Assembly (NCBI GenBank): GCA_902779125.1
Contig: CACZAC010000006.1
Location: 1 to 64,000 of the forward strand
Direction of reading: 5' to 3'
Origin: an uncultured Bacteroidales bacterium
Lineage (GTDB): Bacteria > Bacteroidota > Bacteroidia > Bacteroidales > Muribaculaceae
DNA: 64,000 nt
The notes under the pieces are model-generated. The model saw nothing but the letters and a program-made list of their open reading frames with translations. It was not told the origin of the DNA and made no database searches. This document shows positions 45,750-54,780 of the stretch, in pieces; the first letter of the stretch is position 1, and each line of letters starts with the position of its first letter. A program made the translations under genes and the position numbers.

Positions 45750-47474
45750 TCACACTTTGCTGAGGTAGGGTTCCACGAAGTCATCGAGGTCAGCGACATG
45801 GAGTTTCTTGGCAATCTGCAGTCGCTTATTATAGACTGTGCCGATGCTCTTGTAGCCCATCGTCACCATGATTACTGTGCGAGAGAAACCGCAGCAATAC
45901 AGTGCTAGCAGATTTAATTCACTGTCGTTCAGCGTTCCCCCAGCCACCTCTTGTGCCTTAACGAGCACATTATCGTGCAGTTCGTTGACCAAAATCTGCA
46001 GGTTGGACCAATAGTTATTGTCATCGGTCTGCCCGTTCAAAGTCATCATTTCCTTGAACTTTGCGGCAAATTTGTCACCATCGTATTGATAGGACCATGC
46101 CATCAACTGATGTACGGTGTCAATTTGTTGGTTAACGATGGTATGCAGTTCATCACTTCCATGCTCATTGCCCTCATTATCATGCAGATTATGATTGCGC
46201 GCATCTAGCCGTGCCTGCATCTGCTTCAGATTCGTTAGCGTGTCGTTCAGGTCTGCCTGCAGTATCTCGACCTCGTTCTGCCTCTTTTTTAATTGACTCC
46301 TGTAGCGCGACACCAGGAAAGCCAACGCCAGCAACGCCAAAGCCAACAAGGCCACCAAAAGCAAAATCCCTCTCAAGCGGGATTCATTCTTGACCTGGTT
46401 CAACTCCGCCAACTGGACATCATACTTCTTCTCCACTTCCAATAGTCGATGGTTCAAGCCATTGATGGTCATTGAATCGGCCATAGCATGTGCCAACTGG
46501 ATGTAGTTTTTTGACTGTTCTTCATGTTTCCAATAGCGGTGCTCCAATTCTGACATGAGTTCGTAATAAACGATACTGTCTCTCGCGCTGGCAGCACGAG
46601 GGGCCCTATTCAAATAAAAAACTGCAGAGTCAGCTTGTCCTAGGAACAAATAAGACGAGGCCAAACGATAGTGGGCACGAGGATGGTCAATGATGGCAGG
46701 GTCAGCCGAAATCGCTTGCAGCGCATACTCCTTGCTTAGTAGGTAATTTTGTTCACGCACCAGATAGTATTCCGAAAGAAGATATCGATTGGCAAAAAGA
46801 TGATAATCATCACCCAGTTTTTGGGCTAAGTCTATCGCTTCTTTCATATAGAAAACAGCGGAATCATGCTTTTCATCAATATTGCGGTAAATGCCGCCAA
46901 TGCTTGTGAGACACACCAGCTCATAATGCTTGTCGCCAAGAGATTTGAAGATGGGCAACGCCTCCTTGTATTTCTGCAAGGCGATGGTATTTGTCCCGAT
47001 AACCTGTGACTGGTAAAGTGTGCCCAGCCTCAGTTTAGCGTAGGCCATCATTGAACTGTCGGCGGATAATGGCAGTTGTTCGGCCTGATGGTAACTCTCA
47101 ACCGCCTGTTCAAGGTCGCCCATGTCCTCATTAACACATCCCTGGGCGATAAGTGCCTTCAAGTACTTCATGTCATCCCCCGACTTCTTGTAATAGCCGA
47201 CAGCCTCATTGATGGCCGAGTCACTGGTGCAGGGGATGTAGTTCTTGTACATGGCCATCGATAGAAGCACAGCATAATAGGCCCGTTCCTCTTTGCTGAA
47301 TCGTCCGCAATCCATCTGCTGCAGCGTGGCCAACGCCTCTTTCTCCTGCTGATGATAGACCATTGAGTCGATGCGGGAGAGTTCCTGCATGGTGGCGCTA
47401 TAGTGGTGGCATCCTCCAAACAATAGGAAAAAGAATGCTGCAACAGCACTGAAAATGTTCTTGAAATGTATCAT
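45750..47474 (-). CDS. TPR membrane regulator with C-terminal HTH
   Basis: This 574-residue protein has an N-terminal signal with a possible lipobox (FFFLLFGGC). Residues about 25-340 are TPR repeats, and a second membrane helix (GILLLVALLALALLALAFLV, about 365-385) follows. A coiled coil and a LuxR-like HTH (NDSELNLLALYCCGFSRTVI...GTVYNKRLQIAKKL) come last. This suggests a one-step regulator that senses periplasmic signals and binds DNA inside. I start at ATG 47474 because it gives the signal peptide directly; a longer frame adds 45 residues. It is divergent from the BspA-like gene, a possible target. Confidence 0.85.
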   Translation of the reverse strand: MIHFKNIFSAVAAFFFLLFGGCHHYSATMQELSRIDSMVYHQQEKEALATLQQMDCGRFSKEERAYYAVLLSMAMYKNYIPCTSDSAINEAVGYYKKSGDDMKYLKALIAQGCVNEDMGDLEQAVESYHQAEQLPLSADSSMMAYAKLRLGTLYQSQVIGTNTIALQKYKEALPIFKSLGDKHYELVCLTSIGGIYRNIDEKHDSAVFYMKEAIDLAQKLGDDYHLFANRYLLSEYYLVREQNYLLSKEYALQAISADPAIIDHPRAHYRLASSYLFLGQADSAVFYLNRAPRAASARDSIVYYELMSELEHRYWKHEEQSKNYIQLAHAMADSMTINGLNHRLLEVEKKYDVQLAELNQVKNESRLRGILLLVALLALALLALAFLVSRYRSQLKKRQNEVEILQADLNDTLTNLKQMQARLDARNHNLHDNEGNEHGSDELHTIVNQQIDTVHQLMAWSYQYDGDKFAAKFKEMMTLNGQTDDNNYWSNLQILVNELHDNVLVKAQEVAGGTLNDSELNLLALYCCGFSRTVIMVTMGYKSIGTVYNKRLQIAKKLHVADLDDFVEPYLSKV

Positions 47475-47730
47475 TTGATAGTGTTTTTTGTGTTCGGTCT
47501 TCAGGCATTTCACTCTAAAAGCAGTGAAACATTGATGCAAAATTAACAATTTTGAGCCAATAAAAATTCCTGATGAGAGCAGAATGAGATTTTTATTATT
47601 TAGATACAAGATTTTCAGCCGTTTACATTTGTAAAAATGAGATTGGAATGAGGCGTTTTTTTGACAAAATAATTATAACTTTGCAGATGAAATACTATCG
47701 CAATTAATAACTAAAAAACGACATATCATT

Positions 47731-50103
47731 ATGAACACGACAAAGAAACTCATGACACTGCTGCTGGCACTCATACTGCCAGCCTCAGTCTTTGCCCTTC
47801 GCCCATACAGCTACACCAACTATGAGTTTGAGGTAGATGGCATCTATTATAAGATTGTGGACAATGAAGCTTGTGTCACCTTTCAAGAATATCGTAGTGG
47901 CATGCACCTGAGTGATTACCATGGTGACGTGATTATTCCTGCTACCGTGACTTATCAGGACATGACCTACCCTGTCACGACAATAGACTATTATGCATTC
48001 AATTACTGTCAGGGTTTGACGAGCATCACCATTCCAGAATCAATCACCACCATCAAGGAATGTGCTTTCTACCTGTGTTCACGCCTGGCCTGCGTCAACC
48101 TTCTTACCTCTACGGTTGTCATCGAAAAATACGCCTTCTCGATGTGCTCGGCATTGACAACCATCACTTGTCCCTCAACGACGCCACCAGCAATGTACTA
48201 TGAGGAATGCTTTGACAGTCCCCACTACGAAACTGCCACCCTGCATGTTCCCGCCAGTGCTGTGGATAGCTATCGCAATGCACCTGTTTGGAAAAAATTC
48301 GTCCATATCAACGGCGATGCCGGGGGAGAAGCTATGGCGTTTGACCTTGAGGCTGACGGCATCTATTATGTCTTGAACAAGAAGGACGCCACCGCCACTG
48401 TGGTCAATTACTCCAATAGCAATGTCTTCATCTATGGCACCCCGCAATACAGTGGCGACATTGTCATCCCCGAGGCGGTCACCGATGAGTCGGGCAAGAC
48501 CTATGCCGTCACAGCCATCGGCAATTATGCCTTCAGTGGCTGCTCTGACCTCAGTAGTGTCAGCCTCCCCAATTCGATTGTCACACTCGGGTCGCATGCA
48601 TTCTTCTTGTGCAAGGGGCTTTCAAGTCTATCAATACCCAGATCGGTTACCACGGTGGGAGAAAACTGTTTTGATGGCTGCACTGGATTAACTGAACTGT
48701 CATTTACTGAAACGCTCCAGTCGATAGGTAATGAAGCCTTCAGCAGTTGTGTCAATTTGGCTGACATCTATATTCCTCAGTCATTAACAACCATTGGACA
48801 GGACGTGTTCCGCTGGACAGCATGGTTTAATAATCAGCCCGACGGCATCATCTATGCTGGACCGTTCGCCTATACCTACAAGGGTGAAATGCCCATGAAC
48901 ACCGTCATTGACATCAAGCCGAGCACAAAGTATATTGCTGACTATGCCTTCAGTGAACAGCCAAGGGTGGTACAGGTCATCATGCCCAACACCATCACTG
49001 CCATCGGAACCCGTGCCTTCTACTTCTGCACAGGGTTAGAGTCCATTGAGATGTCTGACGCGGTCACGGCTATCGGTTATCAAGCTTTTGCCGGTTGCTC
49101 CAGTATTCAGGATTTTGATTTCCCCAACACACTCCAATCCGTCGGTATTAGTGCTTTCGGCGGTACTGATTGGTATGATAAACAGCCCAACGGCCTTGTC
49201 TATGCCGGCCCAGTAGCCTATCATTACAAGGGAAGAATCCCCGACAACACTGATTTCATCATACCAGATGGCACAATCAGTCTGGGAGACGGACTCTTTT
49301 ACGGTAGTGAACGTTTTTCTCTTGAAGATAACTACGAGGGACTCCTTAGTGTAACCATCCCTAACTCGGTCCGTTATATCGGCGATTATGCCTTCCTCGA
49401 CGATTGCACCAATCTGCAGACGATAACCATTGGCAGCGGCGTTGAGGACATGGGCAATTGTGCCCTTGGATGGGTTCCCAATTTGACTCACGTCACCATC
49501 AACGAGGGCGTTAAGTTGATAGGACGGCACATGTTCTCGGGGTGCCCTAATCTGAAGGAGATAATCATCCCCAATTCTGTTGAGGTCATCAAGTATCGGG
49601 CATTTGCCGCCGATGATGTTTACGGTCAGACCGAGGATCCAGCTTGCATTTCACTGGCCAGTGTCACCATCGGCAATGGCGTCAAGGCAATTGAGGAATT
49701 TGCCTTCTCGGGATGTACAGCATTGACAGAGATAACTTGCTTGGCAACAACGCCGCCCGTAATGGAAAACGAGAACTGTTTTGACAATGAGTGCTATGAA
49801 ACTGCCACATTATTCGTCCCTGCTGAAGTGGTAAACGTATATAGAAATGCCCCCGCTTGGGATAAATTCAACAATATTAGACCTATCGACTCAAACTATC
49901 TTCCTAGTGACGTGAACGGGGATGGCGAGACTTCTGTTGCTGATGCTAACAGCGTGATTGACATCGTCGTCATGGGTGGCAACGGAGGCCACACCCGTGC
50001 ACCTGCTTACGAAGGCGAAATCGTTGGCGACGTGAATGGTGACGGTGAGATTACCATTGCCGATATAAATGCCATCATCCACCTGATTACTACAGGCTAC
50101 TAA
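47731..50103 (+). CDS. BspA-like leucine-rich surface protein with dockerin-like end
   Basis: This 790-residue protein has a signal peptide (cleavage near SVFALRP). Many BspA/LRR_5 repeats follow (AFNYCQGLTSITIPESITTI, AFSGCSDLSSVSLPNSIVTL). Larger duplications are visible: the DGIYY module at about 35 and 208, the TTPPxM...YETATL...YRNAP module twice, and a QPxGxxYAGPxAYxYKG module twice. The C-terminus has two dockerin-like loops (DVNGDGETSVADANSVID, DVNGDGEITIADINAIIH). Such proteins bind host matrix or other cells. A -7 element TAACTTTGC is at 47676-47684. Confidence 0.9.
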   Translation: MNTTKKLMTLLLALILPASVFALRPYSYTNYEFEVDGIYYKIVDNEACVTFQEYRSGMHLSDYHGDVIIPATVTYQDMTYPVTTIDYYAFNYCQGLTSITIPESITTIKECAFYLCSRLACVNLLTSTVVIEKYAFSMCSALTTITCPSTTPPAMYYEECFDSPHYETATLHVPASAVDSYRNAPVWKKFVHINGDAGGEAMAFDLEADGIYYVLNKKDATATVVNYSNSNVFIYGTPQYSGDIVIPEAVTDESGKTYAVTAIGNYAFSGCSDLSSVSLPNSIVTLGSHAFFLCKGLSSLSIPRSVTTVGENCFDGCTGLTELSFTETLQSIGNEAFSSCVNLADIYIPQSLTTIGQDVFRWTAWFNNQPDGIIYAGPFAYTYKGEMPMNTVIDIKPSTKYIADYAFSEQPRVVQVIMPNTITAIGTRAFYFCTGLESIEMSDAVTAIGYQAFAGCSSIQDFDFPNTLQSVGISAFGGTDWYDKQPNGLVYAGPVAYHYKGRIPDNTDFIIPDGTISLGDGLFYGSERFSLEDNYEGLLSVTIPNSVRYIGDYAFLDDCTNLQTITIGSGVEDMGNCALGWVPNLTHVTINEGVKLIGRHMFSGCPNLKEIIIPNSVEVIKYRAFAADDVYGQTEDPACISLASVTIGNGVKAIEEFAFSGCTALTEITCLATTPPVMENENCFDNECYETATLFVPAEVVNVYRNAPAWDKFNNIRPIDSNYLPSDVNGDGETSVADANSVIDIVVMGGNGGHTRAPAYEGEIVGDVNGDGEITIADINAIIHLITTGY

Positions 50104-50141
50104 AGCATCTGCCCAGGCATACGCAAAAAAACAAGATAATA

Positions 50142-50220
50142 AACACGAATGCCCGTGAATGGTCACGAATGGTCATAAATATTTTATGATGATTCATGGA
50201 CATTTATGGGCATTCGTGTT
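50142..50220. repeat. Palindromic intergenic element D
   Basis: The left arm 50142-50180 and right arm 50181-50220 form an almost loop-free inverted repeat. Thirteen outer bases pair perfectly (AACACGAATGCCC) and about 31 of 39 pair overall. The arms repeat CACGAATG/GTGAATGG words. It lies between the BspA-like gene and the gntP promoter. Confidence 0.8.
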
Positions 50221-50240
50221 ATAAAAAGGGTGCAGATTGC

Positions 50241-50272
50241 TTGATACTCTGGATATTATGTCGTACCTTTGC
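50241..50272 (+). promoter_or_regulatory. Promoter four bases from the permease start
   Basis: TTG, 20 nt, TACCTTTGC, then GGGT and the ATG. The mRNA should be leaderless or nearly so. Confidence 0.75.
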
Positions 50273-50276
50273 GGGT

Positions 50277-51635
50277 ATGACAACGATAGGCACATTACTG
50301 ATATTTGCTGCGGCTATCGTGCTGATGGTAGTGGCTATCGCGCGGTGGAAGGTGCATCCCTTCCTGGCGATAATGGGCACGGCGATACTGCTGGCGGTGT
50401 TGCTGGGCGTTCCCTATGCCGACATTCCTGATGTCATCGGCAAGGGTTTTGGAGGCGTGTTCAGTGGCATAGCCCTGGTGATTATCTTGGGCACGCTGAT
50501 TGGCAGCGTCCTGGAGCACACCGACGGCGCAGTCGCGCTGGCACGCGCCGTGGAGCGCGTGGTAGGAAAACGACATCCACGCCTGGCGATGATGCTTATC
50601 GGATGGATTGTGTCGATACCGGTCTTCTGCGACAGCGGTTTTGTGCTGGTGAGCCCCATCGGCAAGTCACTGGCACACAGGTCTAACACGTCGCCCGTGC
50701 CGTTGATGCTGGCGCTGGCTGCGGGCCTGTTTGCCTCTCATGTGTTTATTCCGCCCACTCCCGGTCCCGTAGCGGCAGCAGGTATGGTGGGACTAGAAAA
50801 CAACCTGCTGCTGGTTATCGGCATGGGCATTGTGATTTCGCTCTTGTCGCTGATTCCAGCCTATTTCTTTGCAGGCTATATTGGCGGCCACGCCAAGGCG
50901 AGGCCCTACGATGCTAGCAGCGATGCTATTATCATCGAAGATGAGCACCGTTGCAGCGCCACGCTGGCGTTCCTGCCCATTGTCTTGCCCATCGTGCTCA
51001 TAGCGCTGGGTAGCGTAGCGGCACTGGTGAACATGCCAACGGATGTCGCTGCCGTCTTCACCTTCCTCGGCAAACCCTCCATTGCCCTGATTATCGCATT
51101 ATTGTCCTGTCTGCCACTACTGATGCAACAGAAGATGACAGGCCAATTCTACGATATCACGCAATCGTCGCTCAAGACCGCAGGTCCCATCATCTTTATC
51201 ACCGCTGCCGGTGGCGTGCTGGGTGCAGTGGTCGTGGCTAGCGGTTTTGTCGATATCATCAAGGAGTCGGGCAATTCGCTCAAGGTCCTGGGCGTGGTGT
51301 TCCCCTTCCTCATCGCCGCTATCCTGAAGTCAGCACAAGGCTCCTCGACTGTTGCCATCACCACAACGGCGAGCATGATGGGCATGTTCAGCGATTCGGG
51401 CTCGATGATGAACGCGCTGGGTTTCACTACCCCCCTTGCCGCCACACTTGTCGTGATGGCCATCGGTGCCGGAGCGATGACCGTTTCTCATGCCAACGAC
51501 AGCTACTTCTGGGTAGTGACCGGATTTGGCGGCATCAAGGCAGGTGACGGTTACCGCACCATGACACTCATGACGCTTATCATGGGCATCACTGCCATCG
51601 CACTCATTGCCCTTGCGGCAGCCCTGTTACTCTGA
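50277..51635 (+). CDS. GntP-family gluconate-type permease
   Basis: This 452-residue inner-membrane carrier has 12 or more hydrophobic segments. Family signs are FLAIMGTAILLAVLLGVPY, SIPVFCDSGFVLVSPIGK, FIPPTPGPVAAAG, AQGSSTVAITTTASMMG and SHANDSYFWVVTGFGG. It imports gluconate or a related sugar acid with protons. I start at ATG 50277 because the longer frame reads through the promoter and palindromic element D. No sugar-acid kinase gene is nearby, so the substrate is open. Confidence 0.92.
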   Translation: MTTIGTLLIFAAAIVLMVVAIARWKVHPFLAIMGTAILLAVLLGVPYADIPDVIGKGFGGVFSGIALVIILGTLIGSVLEHTDGAVALARAVERVVGKRHPRLAMMLIGWIVSIPVFCDSGFVLVSPIGKSLAHRSNTSPVPLMLALAAGLFASHVFIPPTPGPVAAAGMVGLENNLLLVIGMGIVISLLSLIPAYFFAGYIGGHAKARPYDASSDAIIIEDEHRCSATLAFLPIVLPIVLIALGSVAALVNMPTDVAAVFTFLGKPSIALIIALLSCLPLLMQQKMTGQFYDITQSSLKTAGPIIFITAAGGVLGAVVVASGFVDIIKESGNSLKVLGVVFPFLIAAILKSAQGSSTVAITTTASMMGMFSDSGSMMNALGFTTPLAATLVVMAIGAGAMTVSHANDSYFWVVTGFGGIKAGDGYRTMTLMTLIMGITAIALIALAAALLL

Positions 51636-51757
51636 GCAGGGGTGTCACAACTGAAATAATTTGCATGACGGCTCAAGAAAAACGCCCAAAAAGCATATTA
51701 TACCAAAATTTTATATTAAATTTGCTGCAAACAACAATTACCAACCTCTAAAACATC

Positions 51758-52846
51758 ATGATTATGAAAAAAACCGGATTTATCGCGCTGATTGTCTCGT
51801 TGATGTGCTGTCTGCCGGCGCAGGCACAGTTAGGCAATCTTATCAACAAGGGGAAGAATGTCGTCAACAAGGCTAAGGAAGTCAAGGAGAAAGTTGATGA
51901 AGAGATCAAGAAATCTAACGGTGACGTTGATTTCTACTATATGAACGACCACAGGGGCTTTTACCGCAGCAAGAAACGCCAGATTATCTTTGATGACCTG
52001 CACAAGGAGGGAGACCGCACCGGCAAGAATGTCATCTACACCATCGAGAAAAACGGCGATGTGACGTTTGATGACGGCCGCAAGGTGGGCGAGGTGCTCG
52101 ACGGTGGTGTGGTCAACTGCCACAGAACTGCCCCCTATCTCATCCTGGCTGACAATGGCGACGTGATGATGGATGGCGAGGCCATTGGACACATTGACAA
52201 CCAGGGCAATGTAACCATGGAAGGCGCAGCGATAGGCAAGGCTCCAGGCATCGACAAGCAGGTGGCCGCCTTAATCTACTTCGGCATCCTGTTTGACAAG
52301 CAGGGCATTGCCACCGTGAGGGCCAAGGTCAAAGAAGAACTGCTGCGTGCCGAACAGGAGAGAATTAAAGCCGAGGAAGCCAGGAAGAAGGCAGCAGCCA
52401 CGGCAAGTGCCAACCAGACGAAGAGCAATCAAACCAACGCCAACAAGTCATCCAACAAAAAGGACACATCTACACCGAAAGTACAGGAATGGACCATCGA
52501 GAAGAACGGCAACCGTGGCTTTGTCGATGCCAATGGCGTGGTCTATAACTGGGCGCACAAAAAAATCGGCCAATTGCCCAAAGGCAACGGTGACATCAAG
52601 GACGGCTTTGGCAGCACCATCGGTCGCATCAGCAGCGGTGACATTTATAACAGCAGCGGCACCAAGGTGGCTACAGTCAGCAGCGGCGGCTCGATTGCCG
52701 TTCCAGGTTCTACCGCCACTGTCGCCGAGGTGCGTGGCGGAGGACGCATCGACAGGATGAAGGACTCGAAGACCCTCGGTTATTGCGATGTCCGCCCCTA
52801 TGAATGGGCGGTGGCCATCATCTTCTGCGACTTCTTCAAGTTCTAA
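51758..52846 (+). CDS. Secreted protein of unknown function
   Basis: This 362-residue protein has a signal peptide (cleavage near PAQAQ). The body has short beta repeats with IEKNGDVTFDDG, ADNGDVMMDGEAIG and IDNQGNVTMEGAAIG. An Ala/Lys/Asn-rich helical linker (about 200-235) follows, then a second set of repeats (IEKNGNRGFVDANG, IGRISSGDIYNSSG). The end is hydrophobic (WAVAIIFCDFFKF) and could insert in a membrane. It reads ATGATTATG, so the start could be 51758 or 51764. The -7 element TAAATTTGC is at 51717-51725. Confidence 0.75.
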   Translation: MIMKKTGFIALIVSLMCCLPAQAQLGNLINKGKNVVNKAKEVKEKVDEEIKKSNGDVDFYYMNDHRGFYRSKKRQIIFDDLHKEGDRTGKNVIYTIEKNGDVTFDDGRKVGEVLDGGVVNCHRTAPYLILADNGDVMMDGEAIGHIDNQGNVTMEGAAIGKAPGIDKQVAALIYFGILFDKQGIATVRAKVKEELLRAEQERIKAEEARKKAAATASANQTKSNQTNANKSSNKKDTSTPKVQEWTIEKNGNRGFVDANGVVYNWAHKKIGQLPKGNGDIKDGFGSTIGRISSGDIYNSSGTKVATVSSGGSIAVPGSTATVAEVRGGGRIDRMKDSKTLGYCDVRPYEWAVAIIFCDFFKF

Positions 52847-52870
52847 GGCCTCATTCTACACAAGGATTAT

Positions 52871-52907
52871 GTGCCATTACGTCAGTTATGGATGTAATGG
52901 CACGTTT
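52871..52907 (+). terminator. Terminator-like hairpin
   Basis: GTGCCATTAC pairs perfectly with GTAATGGCAC around a 13-base loop and is followed by GTTTCTT. Confidence 0.6.
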
Positions 52908-52987
52908 CTTGCTGCAAGATATAACATAAACGGGCTTTGTCCGTTATCAATATGACGACATTAACAAGATAACAAGAATACAACACT

Positions 52988-53542
52988 ATGAAAGGAAAAG
53001 TTTATACCCGCACCGGCGATGCCGGCACCACGTCACTCGTGAGCGGCAACCGCGTGAGTAAAGACGACGTTCGCGTCGAGGCTTATGGCACTGTCGATGA
53101 GCTGAATTCCAACATCGGCGTGCTGCTGCACAGCACCAAGCTCGATGAACACGATGTCATCGCCCTGCTGCGCAAGGCCCAGAACAAGCTGTTCAACATC
53201 GGCGCTTACCTCGCCAACGACGCTGCCGACGCCACCCTCTATGGCCTAAAACAAGAGGATATCACCGAACTGGAGCAAATGATGGACAAGATGAGCGAGG
53301 AACTGCCACCCATGCGCGGCTTCATCCTGCCTGGTGGCTCACGCCTGTCGGCAACCGCCGACCGCTGCCGTACCGTCACCCGCCGCGCCGAGCGCCGTGT
53401 GGTGTCGTTGACCAAGGTGGCACACGTCGAGCCTCTCGTGCTTGAATACCTCAACCGCTTGAGCGATTTCTTCTTCGTTTTTGCGAGATATAACAATATC
53501 CGCAACCAGGTGGAGGAAATTTATTGGGATAAAGACGCCTGA
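52988..53542 (+). CDS. Cob(I)alamin adenosyltransferase (PduO type)
   Basis: This 184-residue enzyme makes adenosylcobalamin from ATP and reduced cobalamin. The PduO-type signatures are clear: YTRTGDAGTTSLVSGNRVSK at the ATP site, EAYGTVDELNSNIG and RRAERRVVSL. Gut Bacteroidales use the cofactor in methylmalonyl-CoA mutase. No other cobalamin gene is near. Confidence 0.95.
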   Translation: MKGKVYTRTGDAGTTSLVSGNRVSKDDVRVEAYGTVDELNSNIGVLLHSTKLDEHDVIALLRKAQNKLFNIGAYLANDAADATLYGLKQEDITELEQMMDKMSEELPPMRGFILPGGSRLSATADRCRTVTRRAERRVVSLTKVAHVEPLVLEYLNRLSDFFFVFARYNNIRNQVEEIYWDKDA

Positions 53543-53653
53543 CATAAAAAATTATCGGGAATTGTGAACCGTATCTAAAAAATTATATTACTTTTGCGCA
53601 ATTTTTAGAACACAGGATATTTTCATAAAAGATTAGCACAACAAAAAAAGACT

Positions 53654-53878
53654 ATGTATTGGACACTTGAATTGGCAACAAAACTCGAGGATGCTCCCTG
53701 GCCCGCTACCAAGGCCGAGCTCATCGACTATGCCGTGCGCAGTGGCGCACCTCTCGAAGTGATCGAAAATCTGCAGGAGATAGAGGACGAAGGCGACACC
53801 TATGAGTCCATCGAGGACATCTGGCCCGACTACCCGACCAATGACGACGACTTCTTCTTTGACCCTGATGAGTATTGA
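53654..53878 (+). CDS. DUF2795 small acidic protein
   Basis: This 74-residue protein is WTLELATKLEDAPWPATKAE, then ELIDYAVRSGAPLEVIENLQ, with a very acidic tail. It matches the small DUF2795 family that is widespread in Bacteroidales. Function is unknown. A -7 element TACTTTTGC is at 53589-53597, and a terminator follows the gene, so it is its own unit. Confidence 0.85.
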   Translation: MYWTLELATKLEDAPWPATKAELIDYAVRSGAPLEVIENLQEIEDEGDTYESIEDIWPDYPTNDDDFFFDPDEY

Positions 53879-53913
53879 CACCGCATCATCACAAGTAGAG
53901 AGAAAACAATAAC

Positions 53914-53947
53914 AGCAGCCTTGGAACCAATTCCAGGGCTGCCTTTT
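53914..53947 (+). terminator. Terminator after the DUF2795 gene
   Basis: GCAGCC and GGA pair with TCC and GGCTGC, followed by CTTTT. Confidence 0.75.
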
Positions 53948-54035
53948 CACCACCCCACCCCTGATTTTAAAGCGGCACGGTTTTTGCAGGAATCACCATT
54001 TAGAGCGATATTTACAACCTCAACGATTGATAATT

Positions 54036-54701
54036 ATGATATACACCTGTCCCAAATGCGGCAAGAAGATGGACCTGAGCACCGAGGTGCTCATCAACAG
54101 CAATTACATGGTCATCTGCCCACAATGCCTGAGCCAACTGCAGATTGTGGGCGACTATGCCTATATCCCTGATGATTCGCTCGACCTGGACACAACAGTC
54201 GAGCCATCCCGCACAATCAATTGCCCCAAGTGCGGACACGAGGCCAACAGCAATGCACACTTCTGTCCCAACTGTGGCGCCAGTTTTGACGAGCCGGCAA
54301 AAAGCACGACAGCCATCGACTTGGGTCCCGAGGATGTGACCGTACTGCCGCCGCCCATCCCGAACAGCGACCCGCTGTACAACGACGCGGTGCAGTTCCT
54401 AACCGGGTGTTCATCCATCACGCCCATGATGCTGCGCGACCGCTTTAACATCAGCAATGAGCGTGCAGCCGAACTCATCCGCCAGCTCGAGGCAGGCGGT
54501 ATCATCGGCCCCTACGACAATGGCGGTCCCCGTAGAATCCTCATCCCCCACACCGGACTCTACGACAGAATCCCGCCTCAAAACACCATGCAGAGCGGCA
54601 CACCTCATCAAGGCAGACCTTTACCCCGCCGTTTTGGCTGCTTCACCTGGTTGCTGTTCGGCATGATGTTCATATTCCTCATGAAGGCCTGCGGGCTTTG
54701 A
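54036..54701 (+). CDS. Zinc-ribbon protein with FtsK-gamma-like domain and membrane tail
   Basis: This 221-residue protein has two zinc ribbons: CPKCGKK...CPQC (about residues 5-30) and CPKCGHE...FCPNCG (about 65-85). Residues about 110-170 (DPLYNDAVQFLTGC, RDRFNISNERAAELIRQLEA, GIIGPYDNGGPRRIL) closely follow the FtsK gamma winged helix that reads KOPS sites. A C-terminal hydrophobic helix (FTWLLFGMMFIFLMKACG) could anchor it in the membrane. The motor part of FtsK is absent. ATG 54036 is chosen; a TTG three codons upstream is possible. Role unknown; DNA binding at the membrane is inference. Confidence 0.85.
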   Translation: MIYTCPKCGKKMDLSTEVLINSNYMVICPQCLSQLQIVGDYAYIPDDSLDLDTTVEPSRTINCPKCGHEANSNAHFCPNCGASFDEPAKSTTAIDLGPEDVTVLPPPIPNSDPLYNDAVQFLTGCSSITPMMLRDRFNISNERAAELIRQLEAGGIIGPYDNGGPRRILIPHTGLYDRIPPQNTMQSGTPHQGRPLPRRFGCFTWLLFGMMFIFLMKACGL

Positions 54702-54723
54702 TGAGCTTCTTAAGGACAAAATG

Positions 54724-54763
54724 AAAACGAATCACGGACTTGTCGGCCCGTGATTCGTTTTTT
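54724..54763. terminator. Bidirectional terminator
   Basis: AAAACGAATCACGG pairs with CCGTGATTCGTTTTTT. It lies between the convergent zinc-ribbon and GYF-protein genes. Confidence 0.9.
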
Positions 54764-54780
54764 AGGTTTATAGGACTTTT

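Noticed and set aside
47475..47609. 45-residue N-terminal extension of the TPR regulator
   Set aside because: It would bury the signal peptide inside the protein. ATG 47474 gives a normal export signal.
50196..50276. Longer N-terminus of the GntP-family permease
   Set aside because: It would read through palindrome D and the promoter. The family start fits ATG 50277.
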